Position numbers and translations under genes: made by a program. The notes under the pieces were generated by a model. The model ran no database searches, was not told the DNA's origin, and saw nothing but the letters and a program-made list of their open reading frames with translations. This document shows positions 28,546 through 37,836 of a stretch of DNA of 64,000 bases, one piece after another (position 1 is the stretch's first letter; every line of letters begins with the position of its first letter). The stretch comes from JBBQZU01 sp038207425 (lineage in GTDB: Bacteria > Bacteroidota > Bacteroidia > Flavobacteriales_D > Cryomorphaceae), in assembly GCA_038207425.1 (NCBI GenBank), contig JBBQZU010000004.1, positions 1 through 64,000 of the forward strand, written 5' to 3'.

Positions 28546-30105
28546 ATGAGAATTTTTCATTTTATATCAAGCTTGCTCATCATTGTCAGCCTTACGGCAA
28601 ATGCCCAGAACGCTGATTGGTATAATCTCGATCCGGTAACTGATGGTATAATGGGCGTCGCAGCCACAAGGGCCTACAGCATGCTACCTGAAGGGCGCAC
28701 CATCGCCCCGGTAATTGTTGCTGTGATAGATGACGGGGTCGACATAAATCACCCTGATTTCGATGGTGTTATTTGGGTAAATAAAAACGAAATTCCCGGA
28801 AACGGGATCGATGATGACCGCAATGGCTACATCGATGACGTTCATGGCTGGAACTTTCTTGGGAATCCTGAAGGTGAAAATATTGAGTTTGAAACCCTGG
28901 AACTTGTGCGCTTGCTGAAACCGCTTGCTGCGAAATTTGACAAGGTCGATCCTAAAACCATATCGAAAACTGACAAGAGAGCCTACGCCGAGTACAAGCA
29001 GTACAAAGCGGTGTATGATGAAGATATCGATGAGCTGAACGAGGAATTCTCTGAATTTGCGCAAATCAGTGCGCTCCTCAAAGGAGCTTATTCTTATATG
29101 CAACAGCGCACCGGCAAGGAAGAACTTACGCTCAATGTGCTGATGGAGTACAAGCCGGTTGATGAAGAGGAAGTGCAGATTATTGAATTTCTGCTTATGG
29201 CTGAAAAGGAAGGTATTCGCGATTATCTCGAAGAAGCCAATACCTATTTTGACAGGTCGCTCAACTACAATTACAATTTTGAATATGACCCGCGGCCTAT
29301 CGTAAAAGAAGCAGAAGCAGCCGCCAAAGGAACCGGCTATGGCAACAATATGGTAGATGCTGCCAATCCTGAGCATGGCACACACGTGGGTGGTATCATT
29401 GGAGCAGTTCGCAACAATGGCATGGGTGTAGACGGCATAGCATCAAATGCAGTAATAATGCCCGTGAGAGCAATACCCGGTGGCGATGAGCGCGATGAAG
29501 ATGTAGCCCTTGCCATACGCTACGCTGCTGACAACGGTGCCAGAGTAATCAACATGAGTTTTGGAAAATCATACTCACCCCGAAGCGATCTTGTGTACGA
29601 AGCCATCAGATATGCCCGCTCCCGCGATGTGCTGCTTATCAGCGCTGCCGGAAATGAAACCCGCAACAATGACGAAATTCAAAATTTTCCGGATGGCACA
29701 TTGGGTAGTAAAGCAACCATTGACAATTGGCTTTCCGTTGCTGCTTCAGGCCCTGTAAACGACAATACCTTACTCGCTGATTTTTCGAATTTCGGACCCA
29801 AAAAGGTTGATGTACTCGCTCCCGGTGTCGATATACTTAGCCTATTTCCCGGCGATGGAGTAAAAGCGAATTCAGGCACCAGTATGGCTGCTCCTGTGGC
29901 AAGTGGTGTAGCGGTATTATTGCGAGGATTGTACCCTGCGCTTAATGCGTCACAAATTAAAAAGCTGATTATTGAAAGCTTGTATTACCCCGAAGGAGCT
30001 GCAGCAGCTACTGATAAAGGGGATGTCGCATTGAAGAAACTCATTCGCTACCCGGGTATCGTAAATGCTGAACGGGCCGTGATACTCGCTGGTTCAAAAT
30101 ACTAG
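28546..30105 (+). CDS. Secreted S8 (subtilisin-like) serine peptidase with an insert between Asp and His
   Basis: 519 residues, signal peptide FISSLLIIVSLTANAQ. Catalytic triad: Asp62 in VAVIDDGVDINHPDF, His277 in NPEHGTHVGGIIGAV, Ser446 in GTSMAAPVASGVAVLLRG; the oxyanion Asn is in LLISAAGNE. About 215 residues separate Asp and His, far more than the roughly 30-40 of subtilisin. The insert is largely helical and charged (ISKTDKRAYAEYKQYKAVYD, DIDELNEEFSEFAQ). No T9SS sorting domain is present, so it is probably periplasmic or released. Ends before a bidirectional terminator. Confidence 0.9.
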   Translation: MRIFHFISSLLIIVSLTANAQNADWYNLDPVTDGIMGVAATRAYSMLPEGRTIAPVIVAVIDDGVDINHPDFDGVIWVNKNEIPGNGIDDDRNGYIDDVHGWNFLGNPEGENIEFETLELVRLLKPLAAKFDKVDPKTISKTDKRAYAEYKQYKAVYDEDIDELNEEFSEFAQISALLKGAYSYMQQRTGKEELTLNVLMEYKPVDEEEVQIIEFLLMAEKEGIRDYLEEANTYFDRSLNYNYNFEYDPRPIVKEAEAAAKGTGYGNNMVDAANPEHGTHVGGIIGAVRNNGMGVDGIASNAVIMPVRAIPGGDERDEDVALAIRYAADNGARVINMSFGKSYSPRSDLVYEAIRYARSRDVLLISAAGNETRNNDEIQNFPDGTLGSKATIDNWLSVAASGPVNDNTLLADFSNFGPKKVDVLAPGVDILSLFPGDGVKANSGTSMAAPVASGVAVLLRGLYPALNASQIKKLIIESLYYPEGAAAATDKGDVALKKLIRYPGIVNAERAVILAGSKY

Positions 30106-30131
30106 TAAATTCAAAATTTTTCAGGCATAAA

Positions 30132-30157
30132 AAAGGCCGTCCTTTCGGGCGGCCTTT
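30132..30157. terminator. Bidirectional intrinsic terminator
   Basis: An 11-bp stem (AAAGGCCGTCC with GGGCGGCCTTT, one T-G wobble) and a TTTC loop lie between the stops of two convergent genes, the subtilase and the coiled-coil lipoprotein. The A/T ends of the stem serve as the T-run in either direction. Confidence 0.85.
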
Positions 30158-30179
30158 ATCAGTTTGTTATTTTCTGGCG

Positions 30180-31052
30180 TTAGTCTGTTACCACTACCAA
30201 ATACTTGCTGGTTTCCCAGAAAGAAATCGGGTTTATAATGCGCAGGTTTTTTTCTGCGTCGCCCTCAATCACGTATGAGTTGGTTGGGTGGGAAGTAATT
30301 ACTTCCACCTTCTTTGAATTGAGCGGAATATTTCTAACCTGCGTTACATCAATCTTCTCAAAGTAATCACGGTTAAAGTCATCTTTCAGTTTCTTGCTTC
30401 CGGCAATACCGGCTATACTGCCTTCTTTTACAAGTACATTATTTTTCTGTAACTCTTTGTAAGGGCCTACTGCATAGAAAGCTGTATTAAGCTCGCCTGA
30501 TTGAAGCATAATCATACTTGACTGAATTTCGTTACGGAACTCAGCGCTATCGAGCATCTCGTTCAAGATTTCTATGGTAAAATTGGCCGCAGTAAGGTTT
30601 TCCTTGAGGTATGTCACATCTTCTTCCTTGCTGGCAATATCAGTATTCAACTTTTCGATCAATTTCTTGAGCGCTGAGTTTTCAGCTCCATACTTATTGA
30701 GGCTTTTGTTCAGTTTCGCAATAGCCTGTTTGTTTTGATCCATCAAATTGTTGATCGCCTGAATGTCCATGGTAATCTCAGTGCGCATATCTTCGCCTAC
30801 TTGCACATCGCCTGAGCGCAACTGAATCGCAACTTCGCGCTCGCTTATGAGCGAAAGGTTTGTTTGAATCATCGTAAATGCCTCTTCAAATGACGTAAGG
30901 CTCGAGTCTTTTCGGTTCAGCTCGTTCTGCAATTCAGCATTTGCTTCCTGCAACGCAACAAAAGCAGGGTCGGTTTCGGTATTTGTGCAAGCAGAGAAAA
31001 GTGTGGCTGCAGTGAGCATAAAGAATATTGGCTTCACAATTTTAGTTTTCAT
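30180..31052 (-). CDS. Coiled-coil lipoprotein of unknown function
   Basis: 290 residues from the ATG at 31052. The lipoprotein signal FFMLTAATLFSACTNT anchors the protein by its Cys. Residues 30-180 are mostly coiled coil (LQEANAELQNELNRKDSSL, NQKQAIAKLNKSL-like heptads, LKKLIEKLNTDIASKEED); a globular C-terminal part contains AFYAVGPYKELQKNNVLVKE and SFWETSKYLVVV. No named family beyond similar Bacteroidota hypotheticals. The start is supported by a TACTTTTG element at 31071-31078; the longer frame from 31073 starts with TTG and would lie across that promoter. Confidence 0.8.
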   Translation of the reverse strand: MKTKIVKPIFFMLTAATLFSACTNTETDPAFVALQEANAELQNELNRKDSSLTSFEEAFTMIQTNLSLISEREVAIQLRSGDVQVGEDMRTEITMDIQAINNLMDQNKQAIAKLNKSLNKYGAENSALKKLIEKLNTDIASKEEDVTYLKENLTAANFTIEILNEMLDSAEFRNEIQSSMIMLQSGELNTAFYAVGPYKELQKNNVLVKEGSIAGIAGSKKLKDDFNRDYFEKIDVTQVRNIPLNSKKVEVITSHPTNSYVIEGDAEKNLRIINPISFWETSKYLVVVTD

Positions 31053-31298
31053 TTTGGTAAGAATTTGGCTCAAAAGTAATCTTTCGCGCCATATAAACTA
31101 CACCTCGTTAAATTGATTTTACTTGAGATTTTCCTCATGCCCCTTAAACGAAATTGCGCGACAATATTTACAATCTTTTAGCCTAAGATTGCTAAAGGTG
31201 CTGCTACCACATGTTACTTCCCACAAGAAATGAAGGATTGTGAAAAATACGGTGTAAATGAACTTATTCATCCCTCATTAATAAACCAATGACCGTGC

Positions 31299-31306
31299 TA
31301 TCTTTG
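31299..31306 (+). promoter_or_regulatory. Minus-7 element of guaA, predicting a leaderless mRNA
   Basis: TATCTTTG matches TAnnTTTG and ends five bases before the guaA ATG. In Bacteroidota transcription begins about 5 nt after the last G, so the mRNA would start at or next to the initiation codon. No clear TTG -33 box at the right spacing. Confidence 0.6.
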
Positions 31307-31311
31307 CCCGC

Positions 31312-32844
31312 ATGCAAGAAACCATACTTATATTGGATTTCGGTTCGCAGTACACCCAGCTCATAGCACGCAGGGTGAGAGAAATGAACGTTTACTGCGA
31401 AATTCATCCATTCCATCACTTTCCTGATTATGGTGACAACCTGAAGGGAATCATACTCTCCGGCAGTCCTTTTTCAGTGCACGATCCTGAATCACCTGAA
31501 ATTGACCTTTCCGCTTTTCGCGGCAAGCTGCCCATACTCGGGGTATGCTATGGCGCCCAGTATATGGCACATACGGATAGCGGGGGAGAAGTGCGCCGGA
31601 GCAATACACGCGAGTATGGCCGGGCAAACCTGAAATACTTCGACCATACATCCCCACTCTTTCAGCATATGCACGAAGGCAGCCAGGTGTGGATGAGCCA
31701 CGGCGATACTATTTACGCAATTCCACAAGGGGCGCACCTGGTAGCCAGCACCCACGATGTGGAAGTAGCAGGCTTTGCCTATGATGACGAGCCGACATTT
31801 GGTATCCAGTTTCACCCTGAGGTATACCATAGCACCGAAGGAGCCGTGCTGCTCAAAAATTTTATCACTGAAATTTGTGGCTGTCACCAAACATGGACCC
31901 CGAACAGCTTTGTAGAAATGACAGTGGCCGGCCTGCACACGCAGCTCGGAAATGACCGCGTAATTCTAGGTCTAAGCGGAGGTGTTGACTCATCGGTAGC
32001 TGCGATGCTGCTGCATAAAGCGATCGGCTCGAATCTGTACTGCATTTTCGTCAACAACGGATTGCTGCGCAAAAACGAGTTTAGCGAAGTACTTCACAGC
32101 TACCGCGATATGGGGCTCAATGTGCGCGGGGTTGATGCATCCCAAAAATTTTATGATGCCCTTGCCGGAATCACCGATCCTGAACTCAAAAGAAAAGCCA
32201 TTGGCCGGGTTTTCATCGAAGTATTTGATGAAGCCGCGCATAAAGTAGAGAATGTAAAGTGGCTCGCCCAGGGTACCATCTATCCCGATGTTATTGAGTC
32301 TGTATCGGTAAAAGGACCTTCGGCTACCATCAAAAGCCACCACAATGTGGGCGGCTTGCCTGACTATATGAAGCTTAAAGTGGTGGAGCCGCTCAGAGCT
32401 TTATTCAAAGACGAAGTGCGCAGGGTAGGTCGCGAAATGGGCCTTCCAGAAAATATACATGGACGACATCCATTTCCCGGCCCGGGACTTGCTATACGCA
32501 TACTTGGCGACATAACACCAGAAAAGGTACAACTCTTGCAAGAGGTAGATGCAATTTTTATACAGAATTTGAAAGAGGCAGGTGAATACGACAATGTATG
32601 GCAGGCAGGCGCAATATTACTTCCTGTGCAAAGCGTAGGCGTAATGGGCGATGAACGCACCTACGAAAAAGCTGTGGCGCTGCGCGCTGTAACAAGCACT
32701 GATGGAATGACCGCCGATTGGTGCCACTTGCCTTATACCCTGCTCGGAAAAATCTCCAATGAGATCATAAACCGCGTGAAGGGAATAAATAGGGTAGTAT
32801 ATGATATCAGTTCAAAACCACCTGCAACAATAGAATGGGAATGA
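31312..32844 (+). CDS. guaA: GMP synthase (glutamine-hydrolysing)
   Basis: 510 residues, the usual size. It aminates XMP to GMP using glutamine and ATP. The N-terminal class I amidotransferase has its nucleophile at Cys79 (LGVCYGAQYMA) and His in FGIQFHPEVYHS; the ATP pyrophosphatase domain has the P-loop LGLSGGVDSSVAAMLLHKAI; the C-terminal dimerisation domain has HHNVGGLPDYM, GRHPFPGPGLAIRILG and the end VYDISSKPPATIEWE. First gene of an overlapping trio with the LysM protein and hemF. Expected to be constitutive; predicted leaderless. Confidence 0.97.
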   Translation: MQETILILDFGSQYTQLIARRVREMNVYCEIHPFHHFPDYGDNLKGIILSGSPFSVHDPESPEIDLSAFRGKLPILGVCYGAQYMAHTDSGGEVRRSNTREYGRANLKYFDHTSPLFQHMHEGSQVWMSHGDTIYAIPQGAHLVASTHDVEVAGFAYDDEPTFGIQFHPEVYHSTEGAVLLKNFITEICGCHQTWTPNSFVEMTVAGLHTQLGNDRVILGLSGGVDSSVAAMLLHKAIGSNLYCIFVNNGLLRKNEFSEVLHSYRDMGLNVRGVDASQKFYDALAGITDPELKRKAIGRVFIEVFDEAAHKVENVKWLAQGTIYPDVIESVSVKGPSATIKSHHNVGGLPDYMKLKVVEPLRALFKDEVRRVGREMGLPENIHGRHPFPGPGLAIRILGDITPEKVQLLQEVDAIFIQNLKEAGEYDNVWQAGAILLPVQSVGVMGDERTYEKAVALRAVTSTDGMTADWCHLPYTLLGKISNEIINRVKGINRVVYDISSKPPATIEWE

Positions 32845-34649
32845 CAAACTTCAAGTTTTTTCTTTTTACCGCAGCAGCAATTTTTTCATCAGTATTTGCG
32901 CATGCACAGAATTATCCGCAGCGTATGCACAACGGTAAAATGTGCTATGTATATACCGTGGAGCCGGGCAATACCCTCTTCGGAATCGCAAGGCAATTTT
33001 CAGCAGATGTAAACGCTATGAGGTCAGCCAACCCTGAAGCTTCAGCAGGGCTTACTATCGGGCAAGAAATATTGGTACCTCTTGATTCAATTGATAAAAG
33101 ATCGGCAAAAAACAAGGATGTAAAGCTCAAGGGCCAATACATCATGCACACGGTGCAGCGAAAGGAAACCATGTTTTCGATAGCGAAAGCATACAATGTA
33201 AGTCTTAATGAACTGATGGAGTCTAACCCGGATGCTGCTTCATCGCTTTCCACAGGTACTGTTTTAAAAATACCGGTTTACAAATCGAAAGATGCTGACC
33301 CTATAAATCTTGAGCCCGCCCGCAATGATACTTTTGTGGTGCATCAGGTGCAATCGGGAGAAACCATTTTCAGTATTTCAAAAGCGTATCAGGTATCGCA
33401 AGATTCTCTCAAGCTGCTCAACAAAGGGTTGCCGGAAGGCTTGAAAACTGGGCAGTGGCTCGTTATCCCTAAATACAACGAGTCATTTAAAGCGGCGCAT
33501 CAAAGCAAAGTGCCTGTCGGGCCAGCGTATCCATCAGGTAGATCTGAAACCTACAGGATAGCGCTGATGATGCCTTTCGAACTGTACAATAGAGACAGCA
33601 TCAGCAAGCATATTGAATTGGGCAAGAACTTGCCTTTATTAACTGAGATATCACTTGAATTTCACCGCGGGGTGCAGGTGGCGATCGACTCGCTCCAAAA
33701 ACTTGGTTTTAATGCTGAGGTATATGTGTATGATGTTGGTGAGGATGCTGTAGATGCGCGCCAGGTAACCAAACGCCCCGAAATGAAGAATATGCATTTT
33801 ATTTTCGGCCCGTTGCACAAAGCCAGCCTGGCTGTTGTAAGTGAAACAGCCAAACAAAACCATACCTACATCGTATCGCCCAATACCTTCACAAACGAGA
33901 TTTTCGAAAGCAATCCTTACCTATTTAAAGCTGTACCGACGAAGGAAACGATGATGCGCTACCTGGCTACCTATGTGGCGAGCACCCATCAGCGCCACAA
34001 CGTGCTTATGGTAAGCAGCGAGCGCTCAGCCGATGCGCCTTACCGCAATATTTTCAAACAATTTTATAATGATGCCCTCAAGCTTTCGCCAAATACATTT
34101 AGCGACAGCCTTAAGATAGCCGTGCGCCGCTCTTTTGATGGAGCCAATATCCAAGCAAACCTTCGCCGTGATGTATTGAATGTATTGGTAGTACCTTCAA
34201 ACGAACTGGCATTTGTGAGTGATTTCATGACCCGCCTTTCGCGCCTGCGCGCCGATGGGTACGAAGTGCAATTATATGGCCTCGACCAATGGGTGGGCTA
34301 CGACAACATTGAAGCCGAATATAAAGACCGCTTTAAGTTGCGCTTGGTGGTGCCTTCATTCACAGACTATAATGATGCGGTGGCCATCGATTTTTTGCTT
34401 AAGTACCGCAGTAAATTTGATATAGAACCGAATAAAATGAATTACGGTTTTATGGGCTACGACCTTATGATGTTTTTCGGATTGGCCGTGTTGCAAAATG
34501 GTCTTGATTTTACAAAAGAGCTCGACAAACTGCAGTTTGATGGCACCAATAACAGATACCGATTTGGCCATAACAAAGGGATGGATTTCGAAAACAAAGC
34601 AGTAAGCATTATAGAGTACAGCAATTTCGAAGTGAAGCGCGTAAACTGA
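32841..34649 (+). CDS. LysM-repeat protein with periplasmic-binding-protein-like C-terminal domain
   Basis: 602 residues from an ATG overlapping the guaA stop (ATGA); a start two codons earlier is also possible. Signal peptide FFLFTAAAIFSSVFAHAQ. Three LysM modules bind peptidoglycan: about 36-82 (VEPGNTLFGIARQFSADVN), 102-150 (QRKETMFSIAKAYNVSLNEL) and 165-213 (QSGETIFSISKAYQVSQDSL). From about 235 the chain has a type 1 periplasmic-binding fold (IALMMPFELY, AEVYVYDVGEDA, FIFGPLHKASLAVVSETAKQ, ELAFVSDFMTRLSRL, GYDLMMFFGLAVLQNG). Likely a periplasmic cell-wall-bound sensor or scaffold; no ligand known. Its stop overlaps the hemF start (TGATG). Confidence 0.88.
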   Translation: MTNFKFFLFTAAAIFSSVFAHAQNYPQRMHNGKMCYVYTVEPGNTLFGIARQFSADVNAMRSANPEASAGLTIGQEILVPLDSIDKRSAKNKDVKLKGQYIMHTVQRKETMFSIAKAYNVSLNELMESNPDAASSLSTGTVLKIPVYKSKDADPINLEPARNDTFVVHQVQSGETIFSISKAYQVSQDSLKLLNKGLPEGLKTGQWLVIPKYNESFKAAHQSKVPVGPAYPSGRSETYRIALMMPFELYNRDSISKHIELGKNLPLLTEISLEFHRGVQVAIDSLQKLGFNAEVYVYDVGEDAVDARQVTKRPEMKNMHFIFGPLHKASLAVVSETAKQNHTYIVSPNTFTNEIFESNPYLFKAVPTKETMMRYLATYVASTHQRHNVLMVSSERSADAPYRNIFKQFYNDALKLSPNTFSDSLKIAVRRSFDGANIQANLRRDVLNVLVVPSNELAFVSDFMTRLSRLRADGYEVQLYGLDQWVGYDNIEAEYKDRFKLRLVVPSFTDYNDAVAIDFLLKYRSKFDIEPNKMNYGFMGYDLMMFFGLAVLQNGLDFTKELDKLQFDGTNNRYRFGHNKGMDFENKAVSIIEYSNFEVKRVN

Positions 34650-35566
34650 TGGCAAACCCCGACCGCCATGATATCGCCTTGGCTTATCGCCAAATCCAGT
34701 CGGCGATTTGCGCCCGGATAGCCTCCGAAGATGGTGGCGCTGAGTTTACAGTTGATCAATGGCTAAGGCCTGAAGGTGGCGGTGGAATTACCCGGATTCT
34801 GCAAGCCGGCAATGTACTGGAGAAGGCTGGAGTTAACTTTTCAGCCGTTGATGGCTCGCTCAGTCCTGCGATGCAAAAGAACCTAAACATCGATGCAAAT
34901 CACTTTTTTGCTACCGGTGTAAGCATTGTAATGCATCCTTCCAACCCACATGTGCCCATCATTCACATGAATATTCGCTATTTCGAAACGGACGATGGAA
35001 AATACTGGTTTGGCGGCGGAATTGACCTTACGCCCCATTATGTAATTGCCGGCCAGGCAGCATGGTTTCACAAGCAACTGCGTGATGTATGCAATAAATT
35101 TGACCCAGCATACTACCCGCGTTTTAAGCAATGGGCTGATGAATATTTTTTCATCCCTCACAGAAATGAAACCAGAGGAGTAGGTGGTATTTTCTACGAT
35201 CATTTGGCAGAAGACAGCAGCCACAGCAAAGCCCAACTGCTCCATTTTTCGGTTGCGCTTGGCAATTTCTTTTCCGAAATATATTGCCATTTGATACAAA
35301 TCAACCGCGATAAACCATTCACACCTGCTGAGAAGCAATGGCAATTGATCCGTCGCGGACGCTATGTGGAGTTCAACCTTGTGTACGACCGCGGTACACG
35401 TTTCGGACTGGTAAGCAACGGACGCGTAGAGTCTATCCTAATGAGCTTACCTGCCCAAGCGTGCTGGCATTATGACCATAAGCCAAAGGAAGGAAGCGCC
35501 GAAGCCCAAACGATTGCCCACCTTATACAAGGAATTGACTGGGTGAGAATGGACCAACCGATTTAG
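34649..35566 (+). CDS. hemF: Oxygen-dependent coproporphyrinogen-III oxidase
   Basis: 305 residues. It converts coproporphyrinogen III to protoporphyrinogen IX with O2 in haem synthesis, implying aerobic growth. Seen: GGGGITRILQAGNVLEKAGV, FATGVSIVMHPSNPHVPIIH, MNIRYFETDDGKYWFGGGID, LTPHYV, KQWADEYFFIPHRNETRGVG, and the signature YVEFNLVYDRGTRFGL. Its ATG overlaps the preceding stop by one base, so it is co-translated with the LysM gene. Cytoplasmic. No other haem genes are nearby. Confidence 0.96.
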   Translation: MANPDRHDIALAYRQIQSAICARIASEDGGAEFTVDQWLRPEGGGGITRILQAGNVLEKAGVNFSAVDGSLSPAMQKNLNIDANHFFATGVSIVMHPSNPHVPIIHMNIRYFETDDGKYWFGGGIDLTPHYVIAGQAAWFHKQLRDVCNKFDPAYYPRFKQWADEYFFIPHRNETRGVGGIFYDHLAEDSSHSKAQLLHFSVALGNFFSEIYCHLIQINRDKPFTPAEKQWQLIRRGRYVEFNLVYDRGTRFGLVSNGRVESILMSLPAQACWHYDHKPKEGSAEAQTIAHLIQGIDWVRMDQPI

Positions 35567-35644
35567 CATCAAATTACTTTTTGAGTGTTTCAACCTTGCT
35601 CTTTTATGGGTATTTCTTTCGGGTTGTTTGTACATTTACAATTC

Positions 35645-37588
35645 ATGAAATACTCATTCCCGATAGCGATGCTGTTATGTGTGCTGCCCGCAGCAATTCA
35701 TTCGCAGCAATGCGACCAATGCAGCAGCGTATTCGATATTGCCCTCAATGAATCAGCAAGGTGGCCCGGCTATCAAAAAATGAAAAGTTTGTTTCAGCCA
35801 GGTGAGGAGTACGACTGGCTTTACGCCAAATGCTTTTGGAACATTGATCCCGCCATTAAATACATTTCCGGAAGAGTAGAGCACCACCTAAATATTTCGC
35901 AGGCGGCTGATAGTATTACTTTTGATCTTAACGAATCGCTCCTGGTCCATTCAGTTTCATTCAACGGGGCTGCAGCAGCATTTGAATTCAACTCCCCCTT
36001 TGGGCTTACTGTGTATTTACCACAGGCTTCTGTGGGTGAAGCAACTATTGAAATTCAATACGAAGGCATTCCCGAATCATCAAGCATTTACTCCTTCAAC
36101 CAGAATTTTCACGCAGGTGTACCTGAAATATGGACCCTTTCGCAACCTTTCGGCGCGCGCGACTGGTGGCCCTGCAAGCAAGTACTCAACGATAAGCTCG
36201 ACAGCGTACATATAGAAATTACCGTACCCGAAGGCAATATGGCAGGTGCACCCGGCAAGCTTATCTCCGAAACCGATAATGGAGATGGAACACGTACCTA
36301 TGTGTGGAGCCATAGATATCCCATACCGGCCTACCTTATTTCTATGGCTGTTACCAACTACGCACGTTTCGATCAGGAAGTGAAAGTAGATGAACATATC
36401 ATTCCTATTGTGAATTTTGTATACCCCGAACGGCTCGAGCTCGAGCAAGAACTCGCTGCACAAACCCCGAAGCTGCTGAAGTTATTCTCCGAAATATTTG
36501 GGTTGTACCCTTATGCATCAGAGAAATATGGCCATGCACAGTCATCAATACCCGGGGGAATGGAACACAGCACCATGAGCACAATGGTGAATCTAAATTT
36601 TACCCTGAATGCCCATGAATTGGCCCACCAATGGTTTGGCAACAAGGTTACCTGCGGAAGTTGGCGTGACATATGGCTCAATGAGGGTTTTGCAACCTAT
36701 CTCACAGGCTTGGCTTTTGAGAATTTGTCAGAGGCAAGTGCTTGGCGAAGCTGGAAGGAAGGAACCCTAAATTCTGCTACTTCATTGCCGGGCGGTTCGG
36801 TAATGGTAGATGACACATTGAGCCGACAGCGCATTTTTGACGGAAGGCTCTCATACAACAAAGGAGCTTATGTACTGCATATGCTGCGATATATTCTGGG
36901 CGATGATTCATTTTTTGCAGCGTGCAATAATTATCTCTCAGATCCAGATTTGGCATTCAGCTACGCAGATACGCCCCAATTTCAGGCACATCTTGAAGCG
37001 CTTTATGGGCAGAGCCTCGATTGGTTTTTTAAAGATTGGTTTTATGGCGAAGGATTTCCATCCTATCAAGTTGACTGGTCTTCGAGGTCAGGTGGTGTGC
37101 TCATCACGGTTTCTCAAACGTCCAGCCATCCTTCAGTTCCTTTTTATGAAATGCCCTTGCAGGTATCGCTTGTCGGTAACGGATTCAGCCAGGTATCAAC
37201 CATAGTGCATGAATATAGCGGACAGCAATTTTTTATATCCGCACCATTTGAAGTTGTAGCCGTGAAGTTCGATCCTGAACTTTGGATACTTTCCAACGGC
37301 AATCAGATCAACTATGCACCCGATGCAAGTACTGATTTATACGAAATCAGAGTGATTCCAAATCCTGCAACTGATATCATCCGGATTTCTACACTAAACC
37401 CTTTGTTTGGGGCCAATCGAATTGAAATTATTGACAGCAAAGGAGCGGTAGTATTGGAGAAACAACCCGCAGAAGGAATTCGCTCGGGTTTTCAGATTGA
37501 TATCAGCAGCCTGTCCAAAGGCTCATTCTTTCTGAGGGTCACCAGCGAAAATTTTAATAAAACCATAGGGTTTACAAAAGGGTACTGA
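35645..37588 (+). CDS. Secreted M1 family aminopeptidase with T9SS type A sorting domain
   Basis: About 647 residues from the ATG at 35645 (signal peptide SFPIAMLLCVLPAAIHSQQ). An N-terminal beta domain is followed by the zinc aminopeptidase core: exopeptidase motif SIPGGMEHSTMSTM, the zinc site HELAHQWFGNKV with the distal Glu in WLNEGFATYLTGLAF, and the substrate Tyr region SYNKGAYVLHMLRYIL. A linker leads to a C-terminal type A sorting domain (YEIRVIPNPATDIIRIST, GSFFLRVTSENFNKTIGF), so it is exported by the type IX system and attached or released outside. Gap of 78 bp after hemF; probably its own transcript. Confidence 0.92.
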   Translation: MKYSFPIAMLLCVLPAAIHSQQCDQCSSVFDIALNESARWPGYQKMKSLFQPGEEYDWLYAKCFWNIDPAIKYISGRVEHHLNISQAADSITFDLNESLLVHSVSFNGAAAAFEFNSPFGLTVYLPQASVGEATIEIQYEGIPESSSIYSFNQNFHAGVPEIWTLSQPFGARDWWPCKQVLNDKLDSVHIEITVPEGNMAGAPGKLISETDNGDGTRTYVWSHRYPIPAYLISMAVTNYARFDQEVKVDEHIIPIVNFVYPERLELEQELAAQTPKLLKLFSEIFGLYPYASEKYGHAQSSIPGGMEHSTMSTMVNLNFTLNAHELAHQWFGNKVTCGSWRDIWLNEGFATYLTGLAFENLSEASAWRSWKEGTLNSATSLPGGSVMVDDTLSRQRIFDGRLSYNKGAYVLHMLRYILGDDSFFAACNNYLSDPDLAFSYADTPQFQAHLEALYGQSLDWFFKDWFYGEGFPSYQVDWSSRSGGVLITVSQTSSHPSVPFYEMPLQVSLVGNGFSQVSTIVHEYSGQQFFISAPFEVVAVKFDPELWILSNGNQINYAPDASTDLYEIRVIPNPATDIIRISTLNPLFGANRIEIIDSKGAVVLEKQPAEGIRSGFQIDISSLSKGSFFLRVTSENFNKTIGFTKGY

Positions 37589-37836
37589 TACTTTAGCTCT
37601 GTAGGTAATTTCTTTCACGCTCACTTCACACTTGTACAAAAACCTAACATCAAGGCCATCACTCCCGCAAAGGATCTCAGTAGGCGCGCAGAGAATTTAT
37701 TAGACTGCGAAAAAATCCATTTCGCCTGCGCGGCTTGGCAAGAAATCAACCACCACTCTGTCAAAAAAAAACCAAAAACTTCCCCGACATCTAAATACAA
37801 AAAACAAAAAACCAAGAACCCTCTTACATTTATACC

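Noticed and set aside
28684..29385. 233-residue minus-strand frame
   Set aside because: Antisense to the subtilase across its Asp-His insert; hydrophobic pattern is a codon artefact.
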